A DNA stretch of 64,000 bases from Thermaerobacter marianensis DSM 12885 (GCF_000184705.1 NC_014831.1:2666001-2730000); one strand, 5' to 3'; shown: positions 31,060 to 47,069, counted from the stretch's first letter. Made by a program: numbers and translations. Notes: generated by a model from the sequence alone, not told the origin.

Positions 31060-31411
31060 TGGAGGTGCGGGGATTTGCACCCCGGTCCGCCAGCGGGCCA
31101 GCCGGAGCCTCTACGAGCGTAGCCCCTGTTTGGCTCTCGCCCGCCGGGCCCCCAGGGGCCGGGTCCGCGGCAGGCCAGCCCGCTTGGAATCTCGCCGCCG
31201 GCCCCGCGGGCCGGGCCGGCAGCCAGCCTGCCGGTATGAAACCGCGCCAGCCCCGCAGGCGAGGGCTCACGCGGCTTGGCCGCTAGTGATTAAGCAGCCA
31301 GAGCGAGCTCTTCGTTGGCACTTATTGGCCGTTCCGCTGTTTAACGAGGGGCGGAACCTCGGCTCGCTTCTCCAGCCCACCCTACCGGCGTCGAATCTAG
31401 AATCACCCCCG
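31060..31411 (-). ncRNA. ssrA: transfer-messenger RNA (tmRNA)
   Basis: 352 nt. The tRNA-like ends pair as GGGGGTG (31405-31411) with CACCTCC (31061-31067), and the T-arm GTGCAAATCCCC is at the 3' side. The tag frame is read from 31319 to 31290: GCC resume codon, encoding ANEELALAA and then TAA, a typical tag with the ClpXP degron ALAA. It rescues stalled ribosomes together with SmpB, encoded just upstream. CCA is not encoded. Confidence 0.95.
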
Positions 31412-31498
31412 CAGGGATGCGTGCCCTGGCACGGGCCCCGCCTGGGCACCTGAGGTACCCGCAAGGACATCCGCCGGGGCACAAAACGGCTAATATGC

Positions 31499-31507
31499 AT
31501 TATACCA
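31499..31507 (-). promoter_or_regulatory. putative extended -10 promoter of ssrA
   Basis: TGGTATAAT on the minus strand, 88 bp before the mature tmRNA 5' end, in the smpB-ssrA gap. No strong -35 box, which fits an extended -10 promoter. Confidence 0.55.
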
Positions 31508-31630
31508 CGGCGCGGCCCGGTGTGCCGGTCACCTTGGGTACGTCATCCACCGGCTCCCCCGGCACGCCGGCCGGCGCCAGCGCGGGGCACCCTCACACCA
31601 TGCGCCGCCGCGGGCCCGGACGCCGCCCGC

Positions 31631-32098
31631 TCACGGCCGGGCACGGAGAGCCTGGGCCATGCGCCGCTGGGCCTCGCGCTGGGCGATGGTGGCGCGCTTG
31701 TCGTAACTCTTCTTGCCGCGGGCCAGGGCCAGCTCCACCTTCGCCCACCCGCCCTTGAGGTAGAGCTTCAGCGGCACCAGGGTGTAGCCGCGCTCCCGCA
31801 CCCGCCCCGCCAGGTAGTCGATCTCGCGGCGGTGCAACAGCAGCTTCCGCGGCCGGTCCGGCTCGTGGTTGAACCGGTTGCCGTGCTCGTAGGGGGCGAT
31901 GTGCATCCCGTAGAGCCAGACCTCGCCCCGCTCGACCCGGGCGTGGCTGTCCCGCAGGTTCACCCGCCCGGCCCGGATCGACTTGATCTCCGTGCCGGTC
32001 AGGACCAGTCCGGCCTCGAAGGTCTCGTCGACGAAGTAATCATGACGCGCCTTGCGGTTGTCCGCCACCAGGCGCACGCCCTGTCCCTGTGCCCCCAT
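31631..32098 (-). CDS. smpB: SmpB, tmRNA-binding protein
   Basis: 155 residues from the ATG at 32098. It begins with [16 protein letters not shown] and contains [21 protein letters not shown] and the C-terminal [10 protein letters not shown], all typical of SmpB. It delivers alanyl-tmRNA to stalled ribosomes. The gene lies between rnr (62 bp upstream) and ssrA, a common arrangement. Overlapping longer frames upstream are antisense-type readings of rnr. Confidence 0.97.
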   Translation of the reverse strand: MGAQGQGVRLVADNRKARHDYFVDETFEAGLVLTGTEIKSIRAGRVNLRDSHARVERGEVWLYGMHIAPYEHGNRFNHEPDRPRKLLLHRREIDYLAGRVRERGYTLVPLKLYLKGGWAKVELALARGKKSYDKRATIAQREAQRRMAQALRARP

Positions 32099-32160
32099 TG
32101 GGTCTCCTCTCCCGCCCGGCGCCCAGGCGCCCGACGAACGATGAATCCAAGCGCGCACCC

Positions 32161-34887
32161 TCACCGCGCCTGCGACCGGGCCGGGCCGGCATCGTCCCGG
32201 CCCGCCGCGGCGCCGGCGGCACGGCGTCGCCGGCGCCCGCCCCGCGCCGCCGCCCCCCCGGCCCCAGGCGCGGCGGCGGTCCGGCGGGCCGCGTTCTTCC
32301 CGCGGCCTGCGGCCCGGCCGGCTTCCCGTGCCTCCCGTTCCGCCCCACGGCCTCCGGTCCGGCCCGCCTCCCCCGCGCCCCGCGCACCCCCGCGCCCGGC
32401 GCCCTCGCCCCGCCGGCCGCCCCGGGACGGCCGCCCGGCGTAGTCCTCCAGTTCGCCGGCCAGCTCCGCCAGCACCAGGTCGATGGTGCGCGCCTCGGGG
32501 TTGACCTTGGCCACCACCACCTCCACCTCGTCGCCCAGGCGGAAGGTGCGGCGGGTGCGCTCGCCCACCAGGCTGTAGAGCTTCTCCTCGTAGTGATAAT
32601 AGTCGTCGGTCAGGGTGCTGACATGGACCAGCCCTTCCACCAGGTTCGGCAGGGTGACGAACAGGCCGAAGGGCGTGACGCCCGAGATGATCCCCCGGTA
32701 GGTCTCGCCGACCTTGTCCATCATGAACTGGACCTTCTTGAGCTCCACGCTCTCCCGCTCCGCCTCTTCGGCCACCCGTTCCTGCTGGGAGCAGTGGTCG
32801 GCGATCTCGGGCAGGATGGCCTCCAGCTGCTCCGCCCGCTGGGCGGGCAGGGTGCCCCGCGCCACCAGCTCCTTCACGATGCGGTGCACCACCAGGTCGG
32901 GGTAGCGGCGGATGGGGGAGGTGAAGTGGCAGTAGAACCGGGCCGCCAGCCCGAAGTGGCCCAGGGCCTCGGTGGCGTACCGGGCCCGCTTCATGGTGCG
33001 CAGCACCACGGCGTTGACCAGGTACTCCTCCGGCCGCCCCTCCACCTGCTTGAGCACCTGCTGGAACAGCCGCGGGTGCAGCTTGCGCCGCGGCGGCAGG
33101 GGATAGCCGAGGATGGTGAGGAACGCGGCCAGTTCCTCCACCTCGTCGGGGTCGGGCTCCTCGTGGACGCGGTAGACGAAGGGCACCTGGCGCCAGTGGC
33201 AGTGCTCGGCCACCGTCTCGTTGGCGGCGATCATGAACTCCTCGATGATGCGCGTGGCCACGGTGCGCTCCCGGCGCAGCAGCTCCCGCGGCATCCCCTG
33301 CTGGTCCAGGACCACCTTGACCTCGGCGATGTCGAAGTCGATGCTGCCCCGCCGCTCGCGGCGCGCCGTCAGGCGGGCGGCGAGGCGCGCCATCTCCTCC
33401 AGCATGGGCAGCACGTCGGCGTGCTGCTCCCGCAGGGCACGCACCTCGGGATCGTCCGGGTCCCCCTCCAGCATCCGCTCGACGCCCTCGTAGGTCAGGC
33501 GGTGGCGGGTGCGGATCACGCTGGGGAAGATCTCGTAGGCCACCCGCCGGCCCTGGGCATCGAAGTCCATGATCACCGACACCGCCAGCCGGTCGACCCG
33601 TGGGTTCAGGCTGCAGATGCCGTTGGACAGGCGCGGCGGCAGCATGGGGATCACCCGGTCGACCAGGTACACGCTGGTGGCGCGCCGGCGCGCCTCGAGG
33701 TCGAGGGGGCTGCCCTCGGGCACGTAGTGGGACACGTCGGCGATGTGCACGCCCAGGCGCCACACGGCCTCGCCGCCCTCGGGCAGCCGCTGGAGGGACA
33801 CGGCGTCGTCCAGGTCCTTGGCGTCGGCACCGTCGATGGTGACGATCAGCCAGTCCCGCAGGTCCCGCCGGCCACGCCGGTCGCGGGCCGTCACCCTCTC
33901 GGGCACCTGCTCCGCCTGGGCCATGGCGGCGGCGGGGAACTCGACCCGCAGGCCGGCCTTGGCGACGATGGCGGCCACGTCGACTCCCGGGGCGTCGGCC
34001 GGCCCCAGCACCCGGACGACCCGGCCCTCAGGGCCGCGCCGCTTCTCGGGCCAGCGGGTGATCTCCACCACCACCATATCGCCCGCCCTGGCGCCGCCCA
34101 GCTGCCCCTGCGGGATGAACACGTCCCAGGACACCCGCTGGTCCACGGGGGTGACGAAGCCGTAGCCCGCCTGGCCCTGTTGCCACTCCAGCCGGCCCAC
34201 CAGCTCGCGGTTGGCCCGCTCCAGGATGCGGATGACCTCGCCCTCGGCTTTGCGCCCGCCCCGGGCCCGGCCCACCAGCCGCACCACCACCCGGTCGCGG
34301 TGCATGGCGCCGTTGAGGTTTTCCGCCGGGATGAACACATCCTCGCCGTCGGGCTGGATGAGGAAGGCGTACCCCTTGGGGTGGCCGTGGAGGACGCCCA
34401 CGGCCAGGTTCATCCGCTCGGGCACGCCGTAGCGGCGGGTGCGGGTGCGGACGACCCGGCCCGCCGCCTCCAGCCGCTCCAGGGCGGCGCGGAAGGCCGC
34501 TTCCGCCTCGGGGCCTTCGACATCCATGGCGGCGGCCAGCTGGGTGGCCGTCAGGGGGCGGTAGGCCTTCTCCCGCATGAAGGCGAGGATGCGGTCTTCC
34601 CACGCCTGCACCGCGTCCCCCGGCTTCACCGCCCCTGCCGCCTGCGGGGCCGTGGCGCCGGCCGCCTCCCTGGCATCCGGCGCCGCGGCCCTGGCGGCCT
34701 CCGCCGGTTCCTCCATCTCCCCAGGCTTCACCGCCGCGGCATGGCGCGCGCCGGCCGCCTCGGCCGCCACGGCCGCCCGGGAGGCCGGGCGGCGGCCGCC
34801 GCGGGCCCCTTCGCCGCCCGTCCGTCCGTCGCGGGTTCCTGCGTCAGGGGTCCCTTGGTCCAGATCCTTCTTCCTGCGTTTCGGCAA
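32161..34887 (-). CDS. rnr: RNase R, 3'-5' exoribonuclease
   Basis: 908 residues starting at a TTG with GGGAGGG upstream. Order: an Arg/Gly/Ala-rich N-terminal extension (about 90 residues), a winged-helix segment (about 95-155), cold-shock OB domains, the RNB catalytic domain with the Asp cluster [16 protein letters not shown] and [15 protein letters not shown], an S1 domain ([17 protein letters not shown]), and a long Arg/Gly/Ala tail of about 100 residues. RNase R degrades structured RNA and acts with tmRNA-SmpB on faulty mRNAs, in line with smpB and ssrA following it. Confidence 0.95.
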   Translation of the reverse strand: MPKRRKKDLDQGTPDAGTRDGRTGGEGARGGRRPASRAAVAAEAAGARHAAAVKPGEMEEPAEAARAAAPDAREAAGATAPQAAGAVKPGDAVQAWEDRILAFMREKAYRPLTATQLAAAMDVEGPEAEAAFRAALERLEAAGRVVRTRTRRYGVPERMNLAVGVLHGHPKGYAFLIQPDGEDVFIPAENLNGAMHRDRVVVRLVGRARGGRKAEGEVIRILERANRELVGRLEWQQGQAGYGFVTPVDQRVSWDVFIPQGQLGGARAGDMVVVEITRWPEKRRGPEGRVVRVLGPADAPGVDVAAIVAKAGLRVEFPAAAMAQAEQVPERVTARDRRGRRDLRDWLIVTIDGADAKDLDDAVSLQRLPEGGEAVWRLGVHIADVSHYVPEGSPLDLEARRRATSVYLVDRVIPMLPPRLSNGICSLNPRVDRLAVSVIMDFDAQGRRVAYEIFPSVIRTRHRLTYEGVERMLEGDPDDPEVRALREQHADVLPMLEEMARLAARLTARRERRGSIDFDIAEVKVVLDQQGMPRELLRRERTVATRIIEEFMIAANETVAEHCHWRQVPFVYRVHEEPDPDEVEELAAFLTILGYPLPPRRKLHPRLFQQVLKQVEGRPEEYLVNAVVLRTMKRARYATEALGHFGLAARFYCHFTSPIRRYPDLVVHRIVKELVARGTLPAQRAEQLEAILPEIADHCSQQERVAEEAERESVELKKVQFMMDKVGETYRGIISGVTPFGLFVTLPNLVEGLVHVSTLTDDYYHYEEKLYSLVGERTRRTFRLGDEVEVVVAKVNPEARTIDLVLAELAGELEDYAGRPSRGGRRGEGAGRGGARGAGEAGRTGGRGAEREAREAGRAAGRGKNAARRTAAAPGAGGAAARGGRRRRRAAGAAAGRDDAGPARSQAR

Positions 34888-35191
34888 TGGTGTTCCCTCC
34901 CGGGCCCGGGGACGGCCCGGGACCCTGTTCGGCAGGGCCCTTCACCCGCCGCGCCGCCGCGGCCGGCTCCGGGACGTGGCGCAGCACGCCCCCGACCGGC
35001 ACCGGCGGCATCCCTGCCAGGCCGTGCCTGTCCCCATCATACACGGCGGGGACCACCGGCGCAGAAAAAACCCCGCGGCCGGTACCACTCCGCCGGGGGA
35101 AGGGCCCCGGGCACCGGCGCAGGACCGCCTTGGAGCGCGCACCGCGGCCACGGGCAGGGGCACCTGCGCAGGGGCGGGCCGGCGGCCGCGG
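34888..35191. other. rnr-hppA gap with hppA terminator
   Basis: The gap has one clear element: on the minus strand an imperfect 8-bp stem (35071-35078 with 35090-35098, one bulged base) followed by GTTTTTT (T run 35065-35070), an intrinsic terminator for the upstream pyrophosphatase gene. No convincing rnr promoter was found. Confidence 0.65.
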
Positions 35192-37225
35192 TCAACCGCC
35201 CACTCTCACGAACAGGGGGGCGAAGACCAGGGCCACGATGGACATCAGCTTGATCAGGATGTTGAGCGACGGGCCCGCCGTGTCCTTGAAGGGGTCGCCC
35301 ACGGTGTCGCCCACCACCGCGGCCCGGTGGGGTTCGGAACCCTTGCCGCCCAGGGCCCCGCCCTCGATGTACTTCTTCGCGTTGTCCCAGGCACCGCCGG
35401 CGTTGGCCATGAAGATGGCCACCAGCACGCCCGTCACCAGGGCCCCGGCCAGCAGGCCGCCCACCGCCTCCGGTCCCAGGAGGAGCCCCACCGCCAGGGG
35501 CACGGCCACGGCCAGCAACCCGGGCACCATCATCTGGGCCAGGGCGGACCGGGTGCTGATGTCGACACAACGGGCGTAATCGGGCCGCTGTTCTCCCGTT
35601 AGGATGCCCGGCCTCTGGCGGAGCTGGCGGCGGACTTCCTCGATCATGGCGAAGGCAGCCCGGCCCACCGCCTCCACGGCCAGGGCGGAGAACAGCATGG
35701 GCAGCATGCCGCCAATTAGAGCGCCCGTGATGACCCGCGGATCCAGGAGGTCCACGGACCCGAGCCCCGTGGTGGCGGCGTAGGCCGAGAAGAGCCCGAG
35801 CGCCGTCAGGGCGGCGGAACCGATGGCGAAGCCCTTGCCCATGGCCGCGGTGGTGTTCCCCACGGCGTCCAGCCGGTCCGTCACCTCCCGCACCGGAGCG
35901 GGCAGGCCGGCCATCTCGGCGATGCCGCCGGCGTTGTCCGCGATGGGGCCGTAGGCGTCGACGGCCACGGTGATGCCCGTGGTCGCCAGCATGCCGACGG
36001 CGGCCACGGCGATGCCGTACAGCCCGGCGAAGTGGTGGGCGACCAGGGTCGCCGCCCCTACCACCAGCACCGGCAGGGCGGTGCTCTTCATGCCGACGGC
36101 CATGCCGGCCAGGATGTTGGTCGCCGTGCCCGTCTCCGCCGACCGCTCCACCTGACGGACCGGCGGCCGGTCGCCGGAGGTGTAATACTCCGTCACCAGG
36201 CCGATGATCACGCCGGCCACGAGCCCCGCCGCCATGGCCGCCGCCGCCCGCGGCAGCCCCAGCCATCCCGCCGCCAGGCCGCCCCCGGCCGCCAGCAGGA
36301 AGGAGGCGGCCAGGGTGCCGCGCCGCAGGGCGGCGGCGGGGTCACCGCCCGCCCCGGCCCGGGTGACCGCGATGCCCAGAAGGGAGGCCACCACCCCGGC
36401 CGCGGCCAGCACCAGCGGGAACTCCACCGCCGCCCGGGCGGCCCCGGTGGCGGCGACCCCGGCCGCCCCCACCACCACCGCCGCCACCACCGACCCCACG
36501 TACGACTCGAACAGGTCGGCACCCATGCCGGCCACGTCGCCCACGTTGTCGCCCACGTTGTCGGCGATCACCGCGGGGTTGCGCGGGTCGTCCTCGGGGA
36601 TGCCGGCTTCCAGCTTGCCCACCAGGTCGGCCCCCATGTCCGCCGCCTTGGTGAAGATGCCCCCGCCCACCCGGGCGAACAGGGCCACGGAGCTGGCGCC
36701 CATGGCGAAGCCGTTGAGCACCGCCAGGGTGGCCGGCCGGGCCGGATCGACCCACGCCAGGTACAGCCCGCCGAGCCCCAGGAGGCCCAGGCCCACCACC
36801 GCCAGCCCCATGACCGCCCCGCCGTTGAAGGCCACGGCCAGGGCCGCCGGCAACCCGCCGCCCTGGGCCATGCGGGCCGTGCGGACGTTGGCCATGGTCG
36901 CCACCCGCATGCCGCCGTACCCTGCCGCCAGGGAGGCCGTCGCCCCCATCAGGTACGCCGCCGCCACCGCCGGGCCGAAGCCCGCCGCCCGCGTCCCGCG
37001 GTCCGCTGCCGTCAGAACGGCGGCCATGGCCAGCACGAAGGCCACCAGCGTGCCGTACTCCCGGGCCAGGAAGGCCATGGCCCCCTCCTGGATGGCCCGG
37101 GCGACCTCGACCATCTTGCCCTCGCCGGCCTCGACCCGCGCCACGCTGCGGGCCAGGGACACCGCCACCGCCAGCGCCAGCAACCCGGCGGCCGGAGCCA
37201 GGAGGGCCAGTTCCCGTTCCGCCAC
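35192..37225 (-). CDS. hppA: membrane-bound ion-pumping pyrophosphatase
   Basis: 677 residues with about 16 membrane segments. The pyrophosphate-binding motifs are intact: [19 protein letters not shown] and [20 protein letters not shown], and near the C-terminus [14 protein letters not shown]. The K+-selectivity motif reads [10 protein letters not shown], with Ala where K+-independent enzymes have Lys, so K+ dependence is expected; whether it pumps H+ or Na+ I cannot tell. It couples PPi hydrolysis to ion export. The GTG at 37225 with GAGGGAGGGG upstream is chosen because it is followed directly by the first membrane segment. Confidence 0.95.
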   Translation of the reverse strand: MAERELALLAPAAGLLALAVAVSLARSVARVEAGEGKMVEVARAIQEGAMAFLAREYGTLVAFVLAMAAVLTAADRGTRAAGFGPAVAAAYLMGATASLAAGYGGMRVATMANVRTARMAQGGGLPAALAVAFNGGAVMGLAVVGLGLLGLGGLYLAWVDPARPATLAVLNGFAMGASSVALFARVGGGIFTKAADMGADLVGKLEAGIPEDDPRNPAVIADNVGDNVGDVAGMGADLFESYVGSVVAAVVVGAAGVAATGAARAAVEFPLVLAAAGVVASLLGIAVTRAGAGGDPAAALRRGTLAASFLLAAGGGLAAGWLGLPRAAAAMAAGLVAGVIIGLVTEYYTSGDRPPVRQVERSAETGTATNILAGMAVGMKSTALPVLVVGAATLVAHHFAGLYGIAVAAVGMLATTGITVAVDAYGPIADNAGGIAEMAGLPAPVREVTDRLDAVGNTTAAMGKGFAIGSAALTALGLFSAYAATTGLGSVDLLDPRVITGALIGGMLPMLFSALAVEAVGRAAFAMIEEVRRQLRQRPGILTGEQRPDYARCVDISTRSALAQMMVPGLLAVAVPLAVGLLLGPEAVGGLLAGALVTGVLVAIFMANAGGAWDNAKKYIEGGALGGKGSEPHRAAVVGDTVGDPFKDTAGPSLNILIKLMSIVALVFAPLFVRVGG

Positions 37226-37709
37226 GGCAGGACCCCTCCCTCGCCCGCCCGCGGCCCACCTCCGCCGCGGGCTCCTGGGAAGTCCTATGCCGCCGGGCGG
37301 CTTGTCATCCCGGCCCGCGCCCTCCCCCGGACCCGGCCGCCGTCCCGCTCCCGCCTCGCCCCTGCCCCGACCCCGGCTGCGGCGCCCCAGCCCCGGGCGG
37401 CGGCCCGGGCCGTGGCGCAGGCCCCGGCCCCGGACGGTGCGCCCGCGCAACCGGCCTCTTCCGAAAGGACACGCGGGCCCGGCCACCCCCACCGGGTGGC
37501 CGGGCCCGCCTCGCTTCCCGTCGCTTTTTCGGGCGTGGTGATCCGCTCGCCGGTCCGGTGTCCGCCGCCGCCCCGGCGCCGGCGGCGACCCCCGCGCCTG
37601 GCGTCCACGACAAGCCAGTGCCGGCCGGTCCGGAGCGCACGCAGGTCCGCTGCACCATCCCCGGTCCAGGCCGGGCGCCCGTCCGTACCGAAAGCCCGCG
37701 GGTCCGGCG
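37226..37709. other. secG-hppA gap with the glycolytic operon terminator
   Basis: Contains a perfect 16-bp stem, 37473-37488 with 37494-37509, with a 5-base loop. On the minus strand it is followed by GTGTCCTTTC; on the plus strand by a poorer run ending in TTTTT some 17 bp on. It probably ends the gap...secG operon. The remaining 250 bp before hppA is Pro/Gly-codon-like GC noise with no gene seen and no clear hppA promoter. Confidence 0.55.
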
Positions 37710-37937
37710 TCAGTCCATGAAGTACCCCAGCACGAAGGAGGTGATGAAGAAGACCACCGCCAGGATCACCGTCATCCGCCCGAGAAACTCGTCCAGACCC
37801 CGCCTCTTCCCGAAGAAGGCCTCGGCCCCGCCGGCGATGGCCCCGGACAGGCCCGCGCTGCGCCCCGACTGCAGCACCACCACGGCGATCAGGCCGATGA
37901 CCGCCAGGATGTGCACGATCAGCACCGCGGTCTCCAC
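37710..37937 (-). CDS. secG: SecG, preprotein translocase subunit
   Basis: 75 residues from the GTG at 37937 (GGGGTGG upstream). Two hydrophobic helices, [19 protein letters not shown] and [19 protein letters not shown], flank the conserved [19 protein letters not shown] loop, which is characteristic of SecG. It assists SecYE in protein export. The in-frame extension to 38084 is Gly/Pro-rich and not part of the family. eno ends 193 bp upstream. Confidence 0.93.
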   Translation of the reverse strand: METAVLIVHILAVIGLIAVVVLQSGRSAGLSGAIAGGAEAFFGKRRGLDEFLGRMTVILAVVFFITSFVLGYFMD

Positions 37938-38004
37938 GTCGTTCCACCCCGCTCCCGCCGCGCCTGCCGCGCCGCGGCCCGGCCCCGGCCGCCCCGGCCC
38001 TGGC

Positions 38005-38016
38005 GGGACGAACCGG
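38005..38016 (+). repeat. dispersed motif GGGACGAACCGG, copy 10
   Basis: Exact copy in the eno-secG gap, 68 bp before the secG start, followed by CC. Confidence 0.6.
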
Positions 38017-38130
38017 CCGCCCGGTGCCGCTCCCGGCGGGCGGCCATGCGGTGCCATGCTACCACAGCCGGGCCGCGCCGGCAACGGGACGCCGGCCCGG
38101 CTGGCCGGGCCGGGTTCTTCCGGCCACGCC

Positions 38131-41032
<2,902 letters not shown>

Positions 41033-41036
<4 letters not shown>

Positions 41037-41977
41037 GACCGTTCCTCCCCCGCTGCGGCGCCGCCCGGGGCAGCGGCCCGGGCCGCCACCCCCTGACGGA
41101 CCAGCCGGGCGAACCCCGCGCCGTCCAGGGAGGCGCCGCCCACCAGGGCGCCGTCGATGTCCGGCTGGGCCATGAAGCCGCCGATGTTGTCGGGTTTGAC
41201 GCTGCCGCCGTAGAGGATGCGCACCGCCGCCGCCACCGCCGGGCCGTGAAGCCGCTCGATCAGCCCGCGCAGCGCCGCCGCCACCGCCTGGGCGTCGGCG
41301 GGCGTGGCCGGGGTGCCGCTGCCGATGGCCCACACGGGCTCGTAGGCGATGACCACCCGGGCGGCCTGCTCCCCGTCCAGCCCCGCCAGGGCATGGGCCG
41401 CCTGGCCCAGCACCACCGCCGCGGTCCGGCCTTCCCGGCGCTGGGCGGCATCCTCGCCGACGCAGAGGATGGGGACCAGCCCCCCGGCCAGGGCGGCCTC
41501 GAGCTTGCGCAGGATCAGGGCATCGGTCTCGCCCAGAAGCTGGCGCCGCTCCGAATGTCCGACGATGACGTACCGGCAGCCCAGCTCGCGCAGCATGGGC
41601 GCCGAGACCTCGCCGGTGAAGGCGCCGAAGTCGCCCCAGGCCAGGTCCTGGGCGCCCAGGGCGATGGCGCTGCCGGCCAGGGCCTCCGCCGCAGCGGCCA
41701 GGGAGGTGAAGGGCGGGCAGAGGACGACCTCGGCCGCCCCCGCCGCGGGCGGCCCCGCGGGTCCCTCCGCCGGCTGCGTCCCGGCCCCCCTGCCGGCGAC
41801 CCCGGGCGTCACCGTCCCGCCCGCTGCGGCGGGATCGCCGCCACCCCAACCGTCAAGACCTTCCCGCACCGCCGCCGCCAGCCGGGCCGCTTCGGCCGGC
41901 AGGGTGTGCATCTTCCAGTTGCCGGCAAACAGGGGCCGGCGCTGGACCGCCGGCGCCCCAGGCGCCGCGGGGGTCAT
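41033..41977 (-). CDS. tpiA: triosephosphate isomerase with an inserted low-complexity segment
   Basis: 314 residues against about 250 usually. Catalytic residues are Lys22 in GNWKMH, His141 in VGHSERR and Glu213 in AYEPVWAIG, and the phosphate loop GGSVKPDN is present. About 40 residues of Gly/Ala/Pro/Thr are inserted at residues 43-81 between the first helix and the second strand, a surface position, and an Ala/Gly tail ends the protein. Starts and stops overlap pgk and gpmI by 4 bp each. Confidence 0.96.
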
Positions 41978-43287
41978 GCGCCCATCCCCCCTTGGCCGGT
42001 GCCAGAGCCGGTCCCCTCCGCCGGGTCCGGCCGGGCCGGCCGGCTGGCCGCCGCCCCGTGGTCCGCACCAGCCCCACCGGCCACCGCCGGCATGCCGGCC
42101 CCTCCCGTGGCCGCCGGGGCGTCGGGCAGCACGGCCACGCCGGGCAGTTCCTTCCCCTCGAGGAACTCCAGAGAGGCGCCGCCGCCCGTGGAGATGTGGT
42201 CGATCCGGTCCGCCACCCCGGTGCGCCGCACCGCCGCCACGCTGTCGCCGCCCCCTACCACCGTCACCGCGTCCAGGCCGGCCAGGAACTCCGCCAGGGC
42301 AAAGGTGCCGCGGTGGAAGGGTTCGACCTCGAAGACGCCCAGCGGGCCGTTCCAGAAGACGGTGCCCGCCGCCCCCAGCCGCTCCTGCCAGGCCGCCAGG
42401 GTCGCCGGGCCCACGTCGACGGCCATGGCCTCCGCCGGGATGCGGTCCACCGGCACCACCCGGCTGGACGCCCCGGGCTCAAGGCGCTCCGTCACCACCA
42501 GGTCGGCGGGCAGCAGCAGCCGGTCGCCGGCCGCTTCCAGCCAGCGGCGGGCCGGTTCGACCTGCTCCGGTTCGTAGAGGGAACGGCCCACGGCGAAGCC
42601 CCGGGCCACCAGCAGGGTGTTGGCCATGGCACCGCCGATGGCGAGGCCGTCACAGATCTCCAGCAGCCGCTGGATGACGCCGATCTTGTCCGACACCTTG
42701 GCGCCGCCCAGCACCGCCCAGAAGGGGCGGCGCGGCTTCTCCAGCAGGCTGCCCAGCACCTCCAGCTCCCGCTCCAGCAGAAAGCCGGCAGCCGCCGGGA
42801 GCCGCTCCGCCACGCCCACCACCGAGGCGTGGGCGCGATGGGCCGCGCCGAAGGCATCGTTGACGTAGACCTCCGCCAGCCGGGCCAGGGCCTCGGCGAA
42901 GGCCGGATCGTTGGCCGTCTCGCCGGGGTGGAAGCGCAGGTTCTCCAGCAAGGCCACCTGGCCCGGTTCCAAGTCGGCCAGGCGGCGTTCCACCTCCGGC
43001 CCCACCACCTCGGTCAGGGCCCGCACGGGGCGCCCCAGCAGTTCCTCCAGCCGCCGGGCCACGGGGGCCAGGCGGAGTTCTTCCACCACCTTGCCCTTGG
43101 GCCGGCCCAGGTGCGAGCAGAGAATCACCGCCGCGCCCTGCTCCAGCAGGTACCGGACGGTGGGCAAGGCCGCCCGGATGCGGGTGTCATCGGTGATGCG
43201 CCCGCCTTCCAGGGGCACGTTGAAGTCGGCGCGGACCAGCACCCGCCGGCCGCGCACCTCCAGATCCCGCACCGACCGCTTGCGCAC
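41974..43287 (-). CDS. pgk: phosphoglycerate kinase
   Basis: 437 residues from the GTG at 43287 (AAAGGAGG 7 bases upstream). It has RVLVRADFNVPLEGG and SHLGRPKGK in the 3-phosphoglycerate domain, LGGAKVSDKIGVI in the hinge region and GGGDSVAAVR for nucleotide binding. It makes ATP from 1,3-bisphosphoglycerate. About 45 residues of Ala/Gly/Pro-rich tail follow the usual C-terminus (FLEGKELPGVAVL) and run into the tpiA start with a 4-bp overlap. Confidence 0.97.
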   Translation of the reverse strand: MRKRSVRDLEVRGRRVLVRADFNVPLEGGRITDDTRIRAALPTVRYLLEQGAAVILCSHLGRPKGKVVEELRLAPVARRLEELLGRPVRALTEVVGPEVERRLADLEPGQVALLENLRFHPGETANDPAFAEALARLAEVYVNDAFGAAHRAHASVVGVAERLPAAAGFLLERELEVLGSLLEKPRRPFWAVLGGAKVSDKIGVIQRLLEICDGLAIGGAMANTLLVARGFAVGRSLYEPEQVEPARRWLEAAGDRLLLPADLVVTERLEPGASSRVVPVDRIPAEAMAVDVGPATLAAWQERLGAAGTVFWNGPLGVFEVEPFHRGTFALAEFLAGLDAVTVVGGGDSVAAVRRTGVADRIDHISTGGGASLEFLEGKELPGVAVLPDAPAATGGAGMPAVAGGAGADHGAAASRPARPDPAEGTGSGTGQGGMGA

Positions 43288-43475
43288 GGCCGGGCCTCCT
43301 TTCCAGACCCGGGGCGCCCCGCCGTGTTGACCCCGGCAAGGCGCCCCGCTGCCCTTCAAGACCCCAGATCCCTTCCGTCTCGCGTCGTTGCCGGGCCGCG
43401 CCGGGTCACGGCCTGCACGGTCCCCGGCCGGCATGGCGCCCGGGCCTGGCGCCGGACCGCGGCGCGGGCCCCGGC

Positions 43476-44513
<1,038 letters not shown>

Positions 44514-45482
44514 CTACGCGTCCATGATAGCAGTTTCTCCGGAAGATCCCCTGAGGGAATCGGGGTTCTCGGGCCGCTCTCCCCTCCCGGAGTCCCGCCG
44601 CCCTCCCACCCCCGAGCCGCCCGTGCCCGTCGCCCCGGGCCCGCCGACCCGCGCCGTCCCGGGCAAGGCCAGCCGGCGCGCCACCACGTCCAGGGTCACC
44701 ACGTGCAGGGCCGTCATGTGCTCCACCGCCTGCAGGGCCTGGCGTTGGGCCGAGGCCAGCACCGCCCGCAGGGGACGGCCCGGCGCCACCGCCACCTCCA
44801 GGGTGATGGCCACCCCCTCCTCCCGGTCCGCCACCGCCGCCCGCAGCACCTCCGTCACCCCGCTGACCCGGCCCGCCGCGTAGGCGGCGATCTGCCCCAC
44901 CACCTGGCGGGTGATGAAGAACCGGCCCAGGGAGCTGTAGGTCGGGCGGACCATGGTCTTCTCGATCACCTGGCCGGGACCCGCCGGGGACCGGTTCTTC
45001 CCGCGGTAGAACAGGCGCAAAGGATCCAGCAGGTAGCCGGAGAAGCTGCGCTTCACCTCGAAGGTGGGGGCGGGGATCACGTGGCGCCCCTGGGTCCGGC
45101 GGATCAGCTGGGCGCGGCGGATCTCCGCCGGCGTGGCCACCTCTTCGATGGCGATGTAGCGGGCGGGGGCGGGAAGGCCCAGGGTGGCGGCGATGCGGTC
45201 CACCATGTCCCGCGAGGTGCCCAGGATCAGCACCCGCCGCGGCCGGACCTCCGCCAGGGCGCGGCGGACCTCGTCCCGGTGGGCGGGGTCCACGAACAGG
45301 GCCCGGCGGATGGCGCCGATCTTGGTGGCTTCCCGCTTGGCCGACACCCCGGCCACGATCCGGCTCTCCCGGATCAAGAGCCCGTCGTCGATCAAGGCGT
45401 CGGCGTCGATCTCGCGGGCCACGGCGGCGGCCCGGTGGCTCTTGCCGGTGCCGCTGGGCCCCACCAGGGCGACGACTTCCAT
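44514..45482 (-). CDS. P-loop protein with a C-terminal Asp23/Gls24-like domain
   Basis: 322 residues from the ATG at 45482, with AAGGAGG 5 bases upstream. Residues 1-15 (EVVALVGPSGTGKS) are a clear Walker A loop; a possible Walker B lies at RVLILGTS (about 83-90). Residues about 184-272 (SSLGRFFITRQVVGQIAAYAAG, RVSGVTEVLRAAV, VAITLEVAVAPG, ALQAVEHMTAL) resemble Asp23/Gls24 (DUF322) proteins, which normally sit at the envelope. The last 50 residues are a Gly/Ser/Arg tail. Its place directly before gap is where many Firmicutes have the repressor cggR; no DNA-binding domain is seen here. Function unknown. Confidence 0.72.
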   Translation of the reverse strand: MEVVALVGPSGTGKSHRAAAVAREIDADALIDDGLLIRESRIVAGVSAKREATKIGAIRRALFVDPAHRDEVRRALAEVRPRRVLILGTSRDMVDRIAATLGLPAPARYIAIEEVATPAEIRRAQLIRRTQGRHVIPAPTFEVKRSFSGYLLDPLRLFYRGKNRSPAGPGQVIEKTMVRPTYSSLGRFFITRQVVGQIAAYAAGRVSGVTEVLRAAVADREEGVAITLEVAVAPGRPLRAVLASAQRQALQAVEHMTALHVVTLDVVARRLALPGTARVGGPGATGTGGSGVGGRRDSGRGERPENPDSLRGSSGETAIMDA

Positions 45483-45684
45483 GACGGCCTCCTTGCCTTG
45501 CCGGAACGCCGCCGGTCCGGCTCGTCCTGGACCACCCTCAGCCACCGGCTCTTGGCGGGCGGCGCGCCGCCGGTCCGGCCCGGACCCGCGGGCCCACCGC
45601 GGGGTACGGCCAGGCGGGTGCGGACGCCACGCCAACCTGCCCGCGGGGGAGGGCGCCGCGGCTCGCCGCCGTCCCCCGCCGGTT

Positions 45685-46992
<1,308 letters not shown>

Positions 46993-47018
46993 CGGCGCCC
47001 TCCTTTCGCCATGATGAA

Positions 47019-47027
47019 TGGTACAAT
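47019..47027 (+). promoter_or_regulatory. putative extended -10 promoter of lgt
   Basis: TGGTACAAT in the 77-bp hemL-lgt divergent gap, 43 bp before the lgt start; no good -35 box. An 11-base stretch just downstream (47032 on) is a one-mismatch copy of the dispersed motif on the minus strand. Confidence 0.4.
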
Positions 47028-47069
47028 GACCCCGGTTCGTCTGCCAGGTCACCGGGAGGAGGGCACCCC

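Noticed and set aside
32089-35253. 1054-codon open frame on the plus strand
   Set aside because: Antisense to rnr and smpB; no domain signature.
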